The notes beneath the pieces are model-generated. The model saw only the letters and a program-made list of their open reading frames with translations, was not told the DNA's origin and made no database searches. From NCBI GenBank assembly GCA_016708435.1, contig JADJFV010000005.1, forward strand, positions 320,942 through 384,941: a DNA stretch of 64,000 nucleotides. The letters run 5' to 3'. Positions 35,741-44,426 of the stretch are shown piece by piece. The position numbers were made by a program, and so were the translations under genes. This DNA comes from Leptospiraceae bacterium. Lineage in GTDB: Bacteria > Spirochaetota > Leptospiria > Leptospirales > Leptospiraceae. Each line of letters starts with the position of its first letter. The stretch's first letter is position 1.

Positions 35741-35834
35741 TATTCCTATTAACCCTAAATATTTCTATTGACGATATATAATCTATGCCTATAGTTGCAT
35801 ATTCGTTTCATACCTTTATAGTTTAGGATGTATT

Positions 35835-36518
35835 ATGGAAAACACTCCAGAAAATCTGCCTGATAAAGTCAGGACAATGGTTGCCTCTAGAGAAAAAATT
35901 TCTTTAAAGTCTTCTAAAATCAATGCTAGGCTTGAGAAATATGTGCTTCTCATCATTACCGAAATCTTGATTAAGCTTGGACAAGAGCGATACACAGAGA
36001 TGATCTATACGATTGTAAAAGAGCTTGCCATCAATGCAGTAAAAGCCAATCAAAAGAGAATTTTTTTTGAAGACATCGGGCTTGATATATTTGATGAAGC
36101 ACAGTATGCCGAAGGCATTGTAAAGTTTAAACAGAGCTTTTCCGATAGCATGTCTGATCTTTATGGTACAAAGTGTCAGGAGAAAGGTGTCAATGTTCAG
36201 ATTAATTTTTTCTACAAGACTGCCGGCATGTATGTGGAAGTAACAAACAATACACCTGTAATTAAACTAGAAGAGACTCGAATGCGCGAGAAGATGAAAA
36301 AAGCAATGGAATACAACGACATTGCTGAGTTCTACATGGATAATATGGACAACACAGAAGGCGCGGGTCTTGGTATTGCTCTGATTATGATTCTCATGAA
36401 GAACGAACAGCTCGACCCAAATCTATTTAGAATTGTGACTAAACCCACAGAAACGATTGCTAGAATTGAGATACCCTTTAATTCTGACTATGTATCTTTC
36501 AGAAATAAAGGAGCTTAA
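35835..36518 (+). CDS. HATPase-like protein (GHKL fold, kinase-related)
   Basis: A 227-residue cytoplasmic protein. The N-box-like helix reads EMIYTIVKELAINAVKANQKR and the glycine loop is NTEGAGLGIALIMILMKN, as in histidine-kinase and anti-sigma ATPases. There is no HisKA or sensor domain. The same arrangement forms the first 220 residues of the protein at 57258-58742 (MMLKEILVNSIRASAKR and QESAGLGIVMTVLLLK). Such proteins may act as serine kinases on STAS antagonists, two of which are in this window; direct linkage is inference. The next gene starts 10 bases after its stop. Confidence 0.75.
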   Translation: MENTPENLPDKVRTMVASREKISLKSSKINARLEKYVLLIITEILIKLGQERYTEMIYTIVKELAINAVKANQKRIFFEDIGLDIFDEAQYAEGIVKFKQSFSDSMSDLYGTKCQEKGVNVQINFFYKTAGMYVEVTNNTPVIKLEETRMREKMKKAMEYNDIAEFYMDNMDNTEGAGLGIALIMILMKNEQLDPNLFRIVTKPTETIARIEIPFNSDYVSFRNKGA

Positions 36519-36527
36519 TTTAAAATC

Positions 36528-37298
36528 ATGGAAGTAAAAGGTAAAACTGTTCTTATAACAGGCTCAGCAAGTGGACTTGGCAAATCAATGGCACTCGGTT
36601 TTGGAAAACTCGGGGCTAATGTAATCGTATCCGATATCAAACAAGATCAAATCGACGTAGTAGTAAACGAAATCAAATCTTCAGGCGGAAATGCATTCGG
36701 TATTCCGGGTGACGTTTCCAATGAAGCAGATGCAACTAATTTAATGTCAGAAGCAGTCGCAAAGACAGGCTCACTTGACGTAGCTATTCTAAATGCAGGA
36801 ATTCTTCGCGATGGACTACTAGTTCGAGTAGACAAAGAAACTGGAAATGTAAAAGGCAAAATGTCTATTGAACAATGGCAGGCTGTAATCAATGTTAACC
36901 TCACAGGTGTATTCTTAACCGGTCGTGAAGCAGCAGTGCAAATGATTAACTCAAAGAAAGGTGGAGTCATCATTCCTATTTCTTCTGTCGCAATGCATGG
37001 CAATCCAGGACAAAGCAATTACTCTGCCGCAAAAGCAGGTGTAGCCGCTATGACTAAACTCTGGGCACACGAACTAAAGAACTATAAAATCCGCGTTGCC
37101 GGAATCGCACCTGGCTTTATTGCAACCGAGATGGTTTTAAAGGACATGAATCCCGCTGCTCTAGACAAATGGAAAGCGTTAATTCCAATTGGAAGACTAG
37201 GCGAGCCAGATGAAATCTTCAAGACCGCACAGTTCATCGTCGAAAACGAACTCATCGACGGTTTCGTAATAGAAGCCTCCGGCGGAATTAAAATTTAA
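36528..37298 (+). CDS. FabG-like short-chain dehydrogenase/reductase
   Basis: A 256-residue SDR. Cofactor loop TGSASGLGKS at about residues 11-20, acidic DI after the second strand (SDIKQDQ), pointing to NAD(H), then NAGILRDGLL, catalytic Ser in IPISSVAMHG and YSAAKAG with Tyr and Lys. The C-terminal AGIAPGFIATEMV and LGEPDEI match 3-oxoacyl reductases or 3-hydroxyacyl-CoA dehydrogenases. The start follows the HATPase-like gene by 10 bases, so they share a transcript. The role is fatty-acid or polyester metabolism; which one is not resolved. Confidence 0.88.
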   Translation: MEVKGKTVLITGSASGLGKSMALGFGKLGANVIVSDIKQDQIDVVVNEIKSSGGNAFGIPGDVSNEADATNLMSEAVAKTGSLDVAILNAGILRDGLLVRVDKETGNVKGKMSIEQWQAVINVNLTGVFLTGREAAVQMINSKKGGVIIPISSVAMHGNPGQSNYSAAKAGVAAMTKLWAHELKNYKIRVAGIAPGFIATEMVLKDMNPAALDKWKALIPIGRLGEPDEIFKTAQFIVENELIDGFVIEASGGIKI

Positions 37299-37350
37299 TT
37301 AACCTGAATTCGATGTAAGAGGTTTATATCATCTGACAATGTGTTCAGGT

Positions 37351-37463
37351 GTCATTCCGAAATTTTCAGTCGGGAATCTCAACATCTTGAGAGGTCTATC
37401 CTTCTTAGAACGAGTAGTATTAAGCAAAATAGACCTCTCACGGTGAAGCATGTTCGAGGTGAC
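37351..37463. repeat. Dispersed palindromic repeat family R1, copy D
   Basis: Begins GTCATTCCGA and ends GTTCGAGGTGAC. The middle AGAGGTCTATCC and ATAGACCTCTCACGG are complementary arms. Follows the SDR gene. A second short repeat, ACAGGATGAACAAGATTTACAGGATGA in structure, lies at 37572-37598 and supplies the start of the next gene. Confidence 0.75.
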
Positions 37464-37576
37464 TGGGGTAATCGCTTCTCACCTTTTTCATTCTGTTTCT
37501 TTTTTCCACTTGTATTCCATTCTTTACTTGTAGAACCTATACATTTAGTAGCTACGTAGTCGTTACTTTAGACAGG

Positions 37577-40279
37577 ATGAACAAGATTTACAGGATGAAT
37601 ACTTTTGAAAAACAAACTAGCTCGTGTATAACAAAATCCTGGGATGCTATCCTAGTTTCGTTTCTTATATGTTTATTTTTTGTCTTTTCCTTTTCTTGTA
37701 AAAACCAAACAGCCGAGCCAGTGAAGAAAAAGATTCCTGTTGCGGTGAAAGGAGTGATGGATTTAAGAAACCATGACTTTCATTCCTCAGAGGAAGATGA
37801 CGGAATCGTTAGTTTAAATGGAGACTGGGAATTCTATTGGGAAGAATTTGTAGATTTAGAGAATGCAAAAACTCCAGAGAATTTTATCACCGTCCCATCG
37901 AATTGGCAGGAACAAACAATTATTGCCCGGGGAGAGAAGATTCATCCCAATCGAAATGGATTCGCTAGTTATAAACTAAAATTACTTCTCCCTGAAAATT
38001 CACCTTCTCTTTCCATATCGCTCGAAGGGGCTGATACGGCTTATGCGCTTTTTATAAATGGAGCCTTGTATGCATCCAAAGGAAAGGTGGGTAAGACAAA
38101 AGATGAGATGGAGCCATTAAACCAGACTTCTCATTTTCCAATTCCAAAGTTCAAAGAAATGGATTTAGTCATTTACGTTTCCAATTTCCATCATTGGAAA
38201 GCAGGGATTCGAGATCCAATCGACTTAGGCAATACGCGGGTAATAGAAAGTATCCAGAAAAGAAATTACAATTTTGATTTAATCCTGGCTAGCTGTTTAA
38301 TGATTATGGGACTCTATCATCTAGGACTTTTTGCTACTAGAAGAAAAGATAAATCTCCGCTTCATTTTAGTATCTTTTGTATCTTGATTGCAGTGAGGAC
38401 AGTTTCTATTAATGAAAGAATGATTATGGAAGCATTTCCTTTTCTTGCCTTTTCGTTTGTGCATAAATTAGAATTCGTATCTTTTTATTATTCCTCCTGG
38501 GCGTTCATGCAATTCTTACATTATTTATTTCCAGATGAATTTTCTAAGAAATGGTATTGGTTCTTTGGACTTGTATTAGTTCCTGCTTCTGCAATGGTTA
38601 TTTTCTCTCCTATGCCACTTTATACGAGGGGATTGATTGTAGTTCAGATTGCAATCTTAATCGCAATAATTTATTCGCTGAGAGTAATCATTGCCGCAAT
38701 CGTAAACAATAGAGTAGGAGCAAAATTCTTTTTCTTTGGAATGATACTTTTCTTTGCATCTATCATCAATGATATTTTAAAATCTATGGACATAGCGCAT
38801 ACTCTGTATTTGACGAGCTATGGATTTATATCTTTCGTATTATTTCAAGCGATGGTCTTATCTAGTAAATTCGCAAATGCATTTTTGGAATCTGAAAGAC
38901 TCACCGTTGAGCTAAAAGAATTTTCCGAGAGTCTCGAAGTAAAAGTGGTAGAAAGAACTTTTAGTCTAGAAGAAGCAAAGAAGCAAGCAGAGATTGAAAA
39001 GCGCATTGCACTTCTTGCACAAAAAGAAACAGAAAAACAAAAAATCGAAACAGAAGAGCTCAATCTTTTAATTAAAAGTTTAAATGAAGAGTTAGATATT
39101 AAGATTATTATGGAGAAAGTCAGAAACTATATACTGGCTAATTACAATATATCTCACTATGCTTTGTATATTGTAAATTCCTCTAAGGATAAAATCTCTC
39201 TTTTAGATGCACACCTACCAGAAAGAATCTTAAAAGAAGACAAAGAAAAGTTTTTTAAATTTCAGATTCCAATATTCGGTGTAGTCGGAGCACATGCACT
39301 TGTTTTTAAAACACGCAAACCACTCTATATTCCGCGGATTCGCAAAATTGGCGTTACAGAAGAAGAACTCTTTGTCATCGAAAAATCCGGCGTTCAATCC
39401 TTCTTCATGATTCCTCTTATCCTACAAAATGAACCAATTGGTATCATTGATTTTTCTAGCGATACAAAATTACATCTATCTGAATATGACGTTACCCGTC
39501 TTTCGATTCTAGGAGAGCAACTAGCGGGAGTGATTAATGGCTCTAATCTATTCAAGCAAGTCCAAGAAGAAAAAGAAAAATCGGAAAGGTTACTATTAAA
39601 TATTCTCCCAAAAGAAATTGCAAAAGAATTAAAAGAGAAAGGTTTCTCTGCACCAATTTCTTTCGAGTCTGTTTCTGTTTTATTCACTGACTTTCAGGGC
39701 TTTACCTTGATTGCAGAAAAACTTCCTGCCGATGAACTTGTAAAAGAACTAGATGCTTGCTTCATTCAGTTTGATAAAATCACAGAAAGATTTAATTTAG
39801 AAAAACTAAAGACGATAGGCGATAGTTATATGTGTGCAGGTGGAATTCCTCGTAAGAATCAAACTCATGCAATCGACTCCGTATTAGCCGCTATAGAAAT
39901 TCAAAATTTCATGAGCATGATGAAATCTCTCAAAGCAGAAAAAGGATTTGCATATTGGGAATTACGCCTTGGTATTCACTCGGGACCACTTGTTGCCGGT
40001 GTCATTGGAGAAAAGAAATTTGCCTACGATGTATGGGGCGATACAGTAAACACGGCAAGTAGAATGGAATCCTCCGGCACACCGGGAAGAATTAATATCA
40101 GCGGATCAACTTACGAACTTGTAAAAGATTTTTTTGAATGCGAATACCGCGGAATGGTCAAAGCCAAAAACAAAGGCGAAGTTGCCATGTATTATGTAAA
40201 CGGACTAAAAAAAGAATTCTCCAAAGACAAAGAAGGTAAAATTCCAAACGCAAAGTTTTGGGAAATATACAGAGGTTAA
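37577..40279 (+). CDS. 7TM-DISM / GAF adenylate cyclase
   Basis: A 900-residue receptor cyclase. A lipobox-like FSFSC near residue 40 follows a hydrophobic segment; residues about 60-215 form a jelly-roll sensor (GDWEFYWEEF, VPSNWQEQ). Seven hydrophobic segments follow at about 235-430 (7TM-DISM type), then a coiled coil, a GAF domain (about 505-660), and a class III cyclase domain (about 690-870) with LFTDFQGFT, KTIGDSYMCAG, YDVWGDTVN and ASRMESS, which specify adenylate cyclase. The first codons come from a short dispersed repeat; ATG 37595 is an alternative start. It probably senses a periplasmic ligand and makes cAMP. Confidence 0.9.
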   Translation: MNKIYRMNTFEKQTSSCITKSWDAILVSFLICLFFVFSFSCKNQTAEPVKKKIPVAVKGVMDLRNHDFHSSEEDDGIVSLNGDWEFYWEEFVDLENAKTPENFITVPSNWQEQTIIARGEKIHPNRNGFASYKLKLLLPENSPSLSISLEGADTAYALFINGALYASKGKVGKTKDEMEPLNQTSHFPIPKFKEMDLVIYVSNFHHWKAGIRDPIDLGNTRVIESIQKRNYNFDLILASCLMIMGLYHLGLFATRRKDKSPLHFSIFCILIAVRTVSINERMIMEAFPFLAFSFVHKLEFVSFYYSSWAFMQFLHYLFPDEFSKKWYWFFGLVLVPASAMVIFSPMPLYTRGLIVVQIAILIAIIYSLRVIIAAIVNNRVGAKFFFFGMILFFASIINDILKSMDIAHTLYLTSYGFISFVLFQAMVLSSKFANAFLESERLTVELKEFSESLEVKVVERTFSLEEAKKQAEIEKRIALLAQKETEKQKIETEELNLLIKSLNEELDIKIIMEKVRNYILANYNISHYALYIVNSSKDKISLLDAHLPERILKEDKEKFFKFQIPIFGVVGAHALVFKTRKPLYIPRIRKIGVTEEELFVIEKSGVQSFFMIPLILQNEPIGIIDFSSDTKLHLSEYDVTRLSILGEQLAGVINGSNLFKQVQEEKEKSERLLLNILPKEIAKELKEKGFSAPISFESVSVLFTDFQGFTLIAEKLPADELVKELDACFIQFDKITERFNLEKLKTIGDSYMCAGGIPRKNQTHAIDSVLAAIEIQNFMSMMKSLKAEKGFAYWELRLGIHSGPLVAGVIGEKKFAYDVWGDTVNTASRMESSGTPGRINISGSTYELVKDFFECEYRGMVKAKNKGEVAMYYVNGLKKEFSKDKEGKIPNAKFWEIYRG

Positions 40280-40446
40280 TGGGATGTGTATAAACCAGTT
40301 AGTGTGGGATTAGAACAGGTTACGGTCAATTAGCCACTCGTTGGAAACTATTAATAAATTTCTTGAATCTAATGTAAAAACATTTCTCTTGAAGAAAAAT
40401 AAATGAGCTCCTTTAAAGTAAAAAAATATCAAAACTAGTTAATACG

Positions 40447-40521
40447 GATGAGTTTTAAGAGAATAATTGATAAAAAAACATAAAAACTCATCAATGTTGA
40501 GGATTGACTAAGAGAATAATT
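40447..40521 (+). promoter_or_regulatory. Inverted and direct repeats upstream of the NHL lipoprotein gene
   Basis: GATGAGTTTT (40447-40456) and its exact complement (40483-40492) frame TAAGAGAATAATT, which repeats at 40509-40521. TTGACT at 40504-40509 could be a -35 box. The remaining gap from 40280 has no gene. A regulator site is possible but unproven. Confidence 0.45.
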
Positions 40522-40564
40522 TTTGTTACTCTCAATGAGTTGAGAAAATCAACAGGAGAGTCAT

Positions 40565-41977
40565 ATGAAGAACAAAACAACGAAGAGAGTAATTTCTCTT
40601 TTCTTATCAACACTAAGTATTGGTATGCTATTTGGAATTGTATCCTGTCAGCAACTAGGTCTTGAAAAGGAAAAAGATAATTCTAGCACAATGGCAATTG
40701 CACTATTAGCAGCAGGAAGCGCTTCATCGGGTTCAAGTGCAGGAACAGGAACTGCTGGTACAACAGTAGCACCTTCCGGACTTACCTATTCAGGGAGCCC
40801 TTATTCGTATAAAGTCGGAACGGCTATTACAACTCAGACACCTACAGTAACGGGAAGCATTACAAGTTGTTCTGCTAGTCCTACGCTACCTGCTGGTCTA
40901 TCGATTGCTACGACTACATGTGCTGTAAGTGGAACACCAACTATAGAATCTGCTGCAAAAGATTATACGATTACAGCTACTAATTCAATTGGTAGCACGA
41001 CTGCAAAAATAAATATAACTGTGCTTAACGCGTATACAGAAACATTATTTGCAGGCTCGACCTCTGGAAATATCGATGGCACTGGATCTTCAGCTAAATT
41101 TAATACAACTAGAGGAATGGCATTTGACGCTAGTGGAAATTTATATGTTGGTGACCGTTTTAATTACAGTATAAGAAAAATTTCTACAGCAGGAGTTGTA
41201 ACAACATTTGCAGGAGGCTTGGCTGGAAATCTCGATGGAACTGGAACTGCAGCTAGACTTAATTATGCCAGTGGTCTAGTCTTCGATTCAAGTGGAAATC
41301 TATATGCCGCTGATGCAATGAATGGGAATATTCGTAAGATAACGAGTGCGGGTGTTGTAACCATATTCGCAGGTTCAAATGCAGGACCGACTGCAGGAAC
41401 ACTTGGATATTTGGATGGAACTGGTACTGGTGCACTCTTTGGCGGCCTATACGGAATAACTATTGATTCGTCTGGCAATCTTTATGTTGCCGAACTTGGC
41501 TGTATACGAAAGGTTACTCCGGCAGCAGTTGTTACCACAGTTGCAGGGTCTTGCACATTGTCTGGAAATACAGATGGAACAGGGACAGCAGCAAGATTTC
41601 ATAATATCGAGGACATTACAATTGATTCAAACGGAAATCTATATGTTACGGATAGTTTTTATCATACTATTCGAAAAATTACAAGTGCAGGAGTTGTGAC
41701 TACAATAGCAGGAGGAAGTCTTAACCCTGGAGCGGATGGAACTGGAACAGCAGCTAATTTTGGTAATCCGAGAGGAATAAAAATTGGTTCGGATGGAAAC
41801 CTATATGTTGCGGATGACGGTAGCCAAAGGGATATTAGGAAAGTAACAACTGATGGAGTAGTTACGAGTCTTAAACTACCATGGAAAGTCTGTTATAGTG
41901 CTTCCCATCTTGCATTCGATTCCGTAGGAACTATGTACCTTAGTTGTGGATACAGCATTGTAAAAGTTACAAAATAA
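40565..41977 (+). CDS. NHL-repeat lipoprotein with Ig-like domain
   Basis: A 470-residue surface-type lipoprotein. Lipobox GIVSC near residue 30, a Ser/Gly/Thr linker, a putative Ig domain at about 75-155 (LPAGLSIATTTCAVSGTPT), and five NHL-type propeller blades with the repeat FDSSGNLYVAD...IRKITSAGVVTTFAG. The order is common in leptospiral lipoproteins. CAGGAGAG precedes ATG 40565 at normal spacing. NHL propellers bind proteins or sugars; no enzyme motif was seen. The blades are internally alike at DNA level, so the gene may vary in blade number. Confidence 0.85.
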   Translation: MKNKTTKRVISLFLSTLSIGMLFGIVSCQQLGLEKEKDNSSTMAIALLAAGSASSGSSAGTGTAGTTVAPSGLTYSGSPYSYKVGTAITTQTPTVTGSITSCSASPTLPAGLSIATTTCAVSGTPTIESAAKDYTITATNSIGSTTAKINITVLNAYTETLFAGSTSGNIDGTGSSAKFNTTRGMAFDASGNLYVGDRFNYSIRKISTAGVVTTFAGGLAGNLDGTGTAARLNYASGLVFDSSGNLYAADAMNGNIRKITSAGVVTIFAGSNAGPTAGTLGYLDGTGTGALFGGLYGITIDSSGNLYVAELGCIRKVTPAAVVTTVAGSCTLSGNTDGTGTAARFHNIEDITIDSNGNLYVTDSFYHTIRKITSAGVVTTIAGGSLNPGADGTGTAANFGNPRGIKIGSDGNLYVADDGSQRDIRKVTTDGVVTSLKLPWKVCYSASHLAFDSVGTMYLSCGYSIVKVTK

Positions 41978-42014
41978 TGGAGACGTAGAAAAATATTTTT
42001 CAACCATAGAGAAT

Positions 42015-42079
42015 GCAGAGTTTATAAAGAAAAAGTAAATAAGACTAATTACTCTCTATAAACTCTGCTAGACTTTTTT
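42015..42079 (+). terminator. Long-stem terminator-like hairpin after the NHL gene
   Basis: GCAGAGTTTATA (42015-42026) pairs exactly with 42057-42068, followed by CTTTTTTCC at 42073. It lies 38 bases after the stop. The stem is AT-rich with a 30-base loop, so efficiency is doubtful. Confidence 0.45.
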
Positions 42080-42150
42080 CCTTTGTCTAATAGAAAAAAC
42101 CTTGTTAGGAAGCCTTGCGTTTTATTACCCTTTTTTAACGCACAAAACCT

Positions 42151-43554
42151 ATGAAGCTCAATCAACTTAAAAGTATTCTATATACTATCGCAATCAATAT
42201 CCTTATTCTATTTGTATGTTTATTCTTAGTAGATTTATCAATCCTAGGATATAGTAAATCCCATACTCTGCAAAAGTCAATTCAGCTCTCTCAGTTTTTC
42301 AGAGAGTTTATTAAGTTTAACATTGTGGATATTATCCAATACAAAGAGGAATGTTCCAAATTTGATAGAGAGCTTTTTTATACTTTGAGACCGGGGCATT
42401 GCCAATTTAATATCTCAGAGAATAGGGAGGAATATTTCATTAATTCGCTTGGAGTAAGAGATGACGAAGAGTCTTTAGCAAAACCTTCTATTGTTTTTCT
42501 GGGAGATTCTTTTACAATGGGATGGGGGGTTTCCCAAACTGAATCTTTTCCTCTTATCGAAAGGGCTACAGGACAAAGAGCTTTAAATGCTGGGATTTCT
42601 TCTTATGGCACCGCAAGAGAAATCAAACTACTAGAAAGAATAGATACATCGAATCTAAAATATTTAGTCATTCAGTATTGCTTAAATGATGATGAAGAAA
42701 ATAATACATTTGTATCAAATAAGAATCAATTAAAAGTTTCAGATGAAAAGAAATATTCGGAAACGATAAAGTCCCAAAAAGAAAAACAATCCTATTATCC
42801 TTTTAAATACTTACTTGAAATGTATAAGATACTCCAAGAAAATTCAGCGGTAAACAAAGAGTATGCTAAGTCAATGAAACAATTGAAATATACTAATTTT
42901 GATAGAAATAAAATAGATGAAAATTTTCATTGGGGAGAAGTCGAAGTAGAGTTTTCTTACTCGCAGGGAGAAAATCGTTTTCTCCATCTGCAAGGTTGGG
43001 CATATGACCTAAGTCAAAGGGAACCGATTGAATCAATGGGTTTCTTTGTAAACGGAAAAGAAGTATTATCCGCAACAAAGCTTTTAGTAGATCGTCCTGA
43101 TTTATTCGCAAGATTGAGAGCAATGAATATTGGTTGGAGTTCAGAAATTCCTCTACCCAAAGATATTTCCGAAATTGAAATTGAAGTGCTAATTAAAAAT
43201 AAAAGCGGAAAGGTAAATATCTTAAAATATAAAAATCAGACAAAGATTGTTTTGCCCAAAAAACCTCATAAAGCAGAAACCTTCTTAAAAGTTCTTAGCT
43301 CTTTTCCCAAACCACTAAAAGATGTAAACCTAATTGTAACGGTAGTCAATGGATCCTTTGATCCCAAATACGATTTTCTATCTAAAATCAATGAATTAAA
43401 AAACTCTCCCGAATTTCCTGATTATATCAAGAACATCCAAACAGTTGAAGTGCAAAGCTCTTTCGATACAAATGATTTCTTGCGCGTAGACGATCATATC
43501 AATGCATCCGGTCATAAAAAAGTTGCCGATAAAATATTGAATTTGATGAAGTAG
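42151..43554 (+). CDS. Membrane-anchored SGNH-hydrolase-like protein
   Basis: A 467-residue protein with one N-terminal membrane segment (TIAINILILFVCLFLVDLS). The SGNH block I is IVFLGDSFTMGWGV (nucleophile Ser in GDS), with a later block GISSYGT and a C-terminal DDHINASGHKKVADKI carrying Asp and His. Between them about 250 residues include a beta-rich insertion (FHWGEVEVEFSYSQGENRF). Such proteins act on O-acyl groups of envelope polysaccharides or lipids. No ribosome-binding site is evident before ATG 42151. Confidence 0.75.
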   Translation: MKLNQLKSILYTIAINILILFVCLFLVDLSILGYSKSHTLQKSIQLSQFFREFIKFNIVDIIQYKEECSKFDRELFYTLRPGHCQFNISENREEYFINSLGVRDDEESLAKPSIVFLGDSFTMGWGVSQTESFPLIERATGQRALNAGISSYGTAREIKLLERIDTSNLKYLVIQYCLNDDEENNTFVSNKNQLKVSDEKKYSETIKSQKEKQSYYPFKYLLEMYKILQENSAVNKEYAKSMKQLKYTNFDRNKIDENFHWGEVEVEFSYSQGENRFLHLQGWAYDLSQREPIESMGFFVNGKEVLSATKLLVDRPDLFARLRAMNIGWSSEIPLPKDISEIEIEVLIKNKSGKVNILKYKNQTKIVLPKKPHKAETFLKVLSSFPKPLKDVNLIVTVVNGSFDPKYDFLSKINELKNSPEFPDYIKNIQTVEVQSSFDTNDFLRVDDHINASGHKKVADKILNLMK

Positions 43555-43601
43555 AAATAAACTAGTTGTAATTTCCGCAATTGGACAAATCCTTTTCTCC
43601 C

Positions 43602-43955
43602 ATGAAAATAAAAATTGCTTTGTTGTTCTTATTGACTCAGTGTGCAACGTATCCGCCTGTAATGGAAAAGGAAATGGACGTAATGAATCATCTTGCATTA
43701 CAAGACAAAATCAAAGAATGGATTCGTGCGGATTGCGGCTCTTGTCATACTTCGGGCTTATCCACCGCAAAGCCTAGTGCGCTACAGGTCTTTGATTTCA
43801 AATACTCCGATTGGATGAGCCGAATGACTAAGAAGCAATTAGAAAAAACGTTCCTAGCAAGACTTGGCTCAACAGTTCCCGAAAGAGATAGACCAAGCGT
43901 AACCGACGCACTCAGCGCAGAGCTATACAGAAGAAATAGATCGAAGCCCTATTAA
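43602..43955 (+). CDS. Small lipoprotein with a c-type haem motif
   Basis: A 117-residue protein with a lipobox LLTQC near residue 14 and one CXXCH motif (DCGSCHTSG) near residue 50. Haem attachment is expected if cytochrome-c maturation genes exist. A possible distal ligand Met lies in DWMSRM. The rest is helical. The frame opens at TTG 43581, but ATG 43602 gives a proper signal peptide. It may be a periplasmic electron carrier or a member of a haem-binding domain family in which the motif is structural. Confidence 0.7.
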   Translation: MKIKIALLFLLTQCATYPPVMEKEMDVMNHLALQDKIKEWIRADCGSCHTSGLSTAKPSALQVFDFKYSDWMSRMTKKQLEKTFLARLGSTVPERDRPSVTDALSAELYRRNRSKPY

Positions 43956-43982
43956 TCACTGCGATCTGACAAAGCCCGTTCG

Positions 43983-44325
43983 AAGACTAACAAAGCTTGT
44001 CTAAAGACAAACAAAGCACGTCTAAAGACGAACAAAGACCGATCAAATACGAACAAAGCCTGTCTAAAGATGAACAAAGCACGTCCAAAGACGAACAAAG
44101 CTCGTCCAAAGACGAACAAAGCTCGTCCAAAGACAAACAAAGCCTGTCCAAAGACAAACAAAGCACGTCCAAAAACGAACAAAGACCATCAAAAGACGAA
44201 CAAAGACTGTCCAAAGACAAACAAAGACTGTCCAAAGACAAACAAAGACTGTCCAAAGACAAACAAAGACTGTCCAAAGACAAACATAGCATGTCTAAAT
44301 ATGAACTAAGCCTATCAAAGATCGG
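43983..44325. repeat. 21-bp tandem repeat array, about 16 units
   Basis: A 21-base unit of the form AGACRAACAAAGCNYGTCYAA is repeated head to tail, most nearly identical in the last third. Since 21 is divisible by three, all frames repeat every seven codons, and several on both strands are open (plus: SKDEQSS type; minus: FVFGRAL and LCLSLDS types). No ribosome-binding site marks any as a gene. Confidence 0.9.
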
Positions 44326-44377
44326 AAAATACCTTCCCTGACCGGAAAAACCATCGGATGCGTAGGATTATAACACC

Positions 44378-44414
44378 AACCATCGGTGCTAATCTGTGTC
44401 CATCGGGGGTAATC
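44378..44414. repeat. ATCGGTG-type dispersed repeat
   Basis: ACCATCGGTGCTAATC followed by TGTGTCCATCGGGGGTAATC, the same type as the copy inside the OmpA lipoprotein gene (12531-12572) and near 17671. Confidence 0.65.
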
Positions 44415-44426
44415 TTTAAAAATCCC

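Noticed and set aside
35586..35771. 61-codon open frame on the plus strand
   Set aside because: It spans the inverted-repeat island, lacks a ribosome-binding site and has an unlikely composition.
43983..44325. CRISPR array
   Set aside because: Units are directly adjacent without unique spacers, and no cas genes are present.
43952..44341. Several low-complexity open frames on both strands
   Set aside because: They are by-products of the 21-bp tandem repeat; no start signal supports any one of them.
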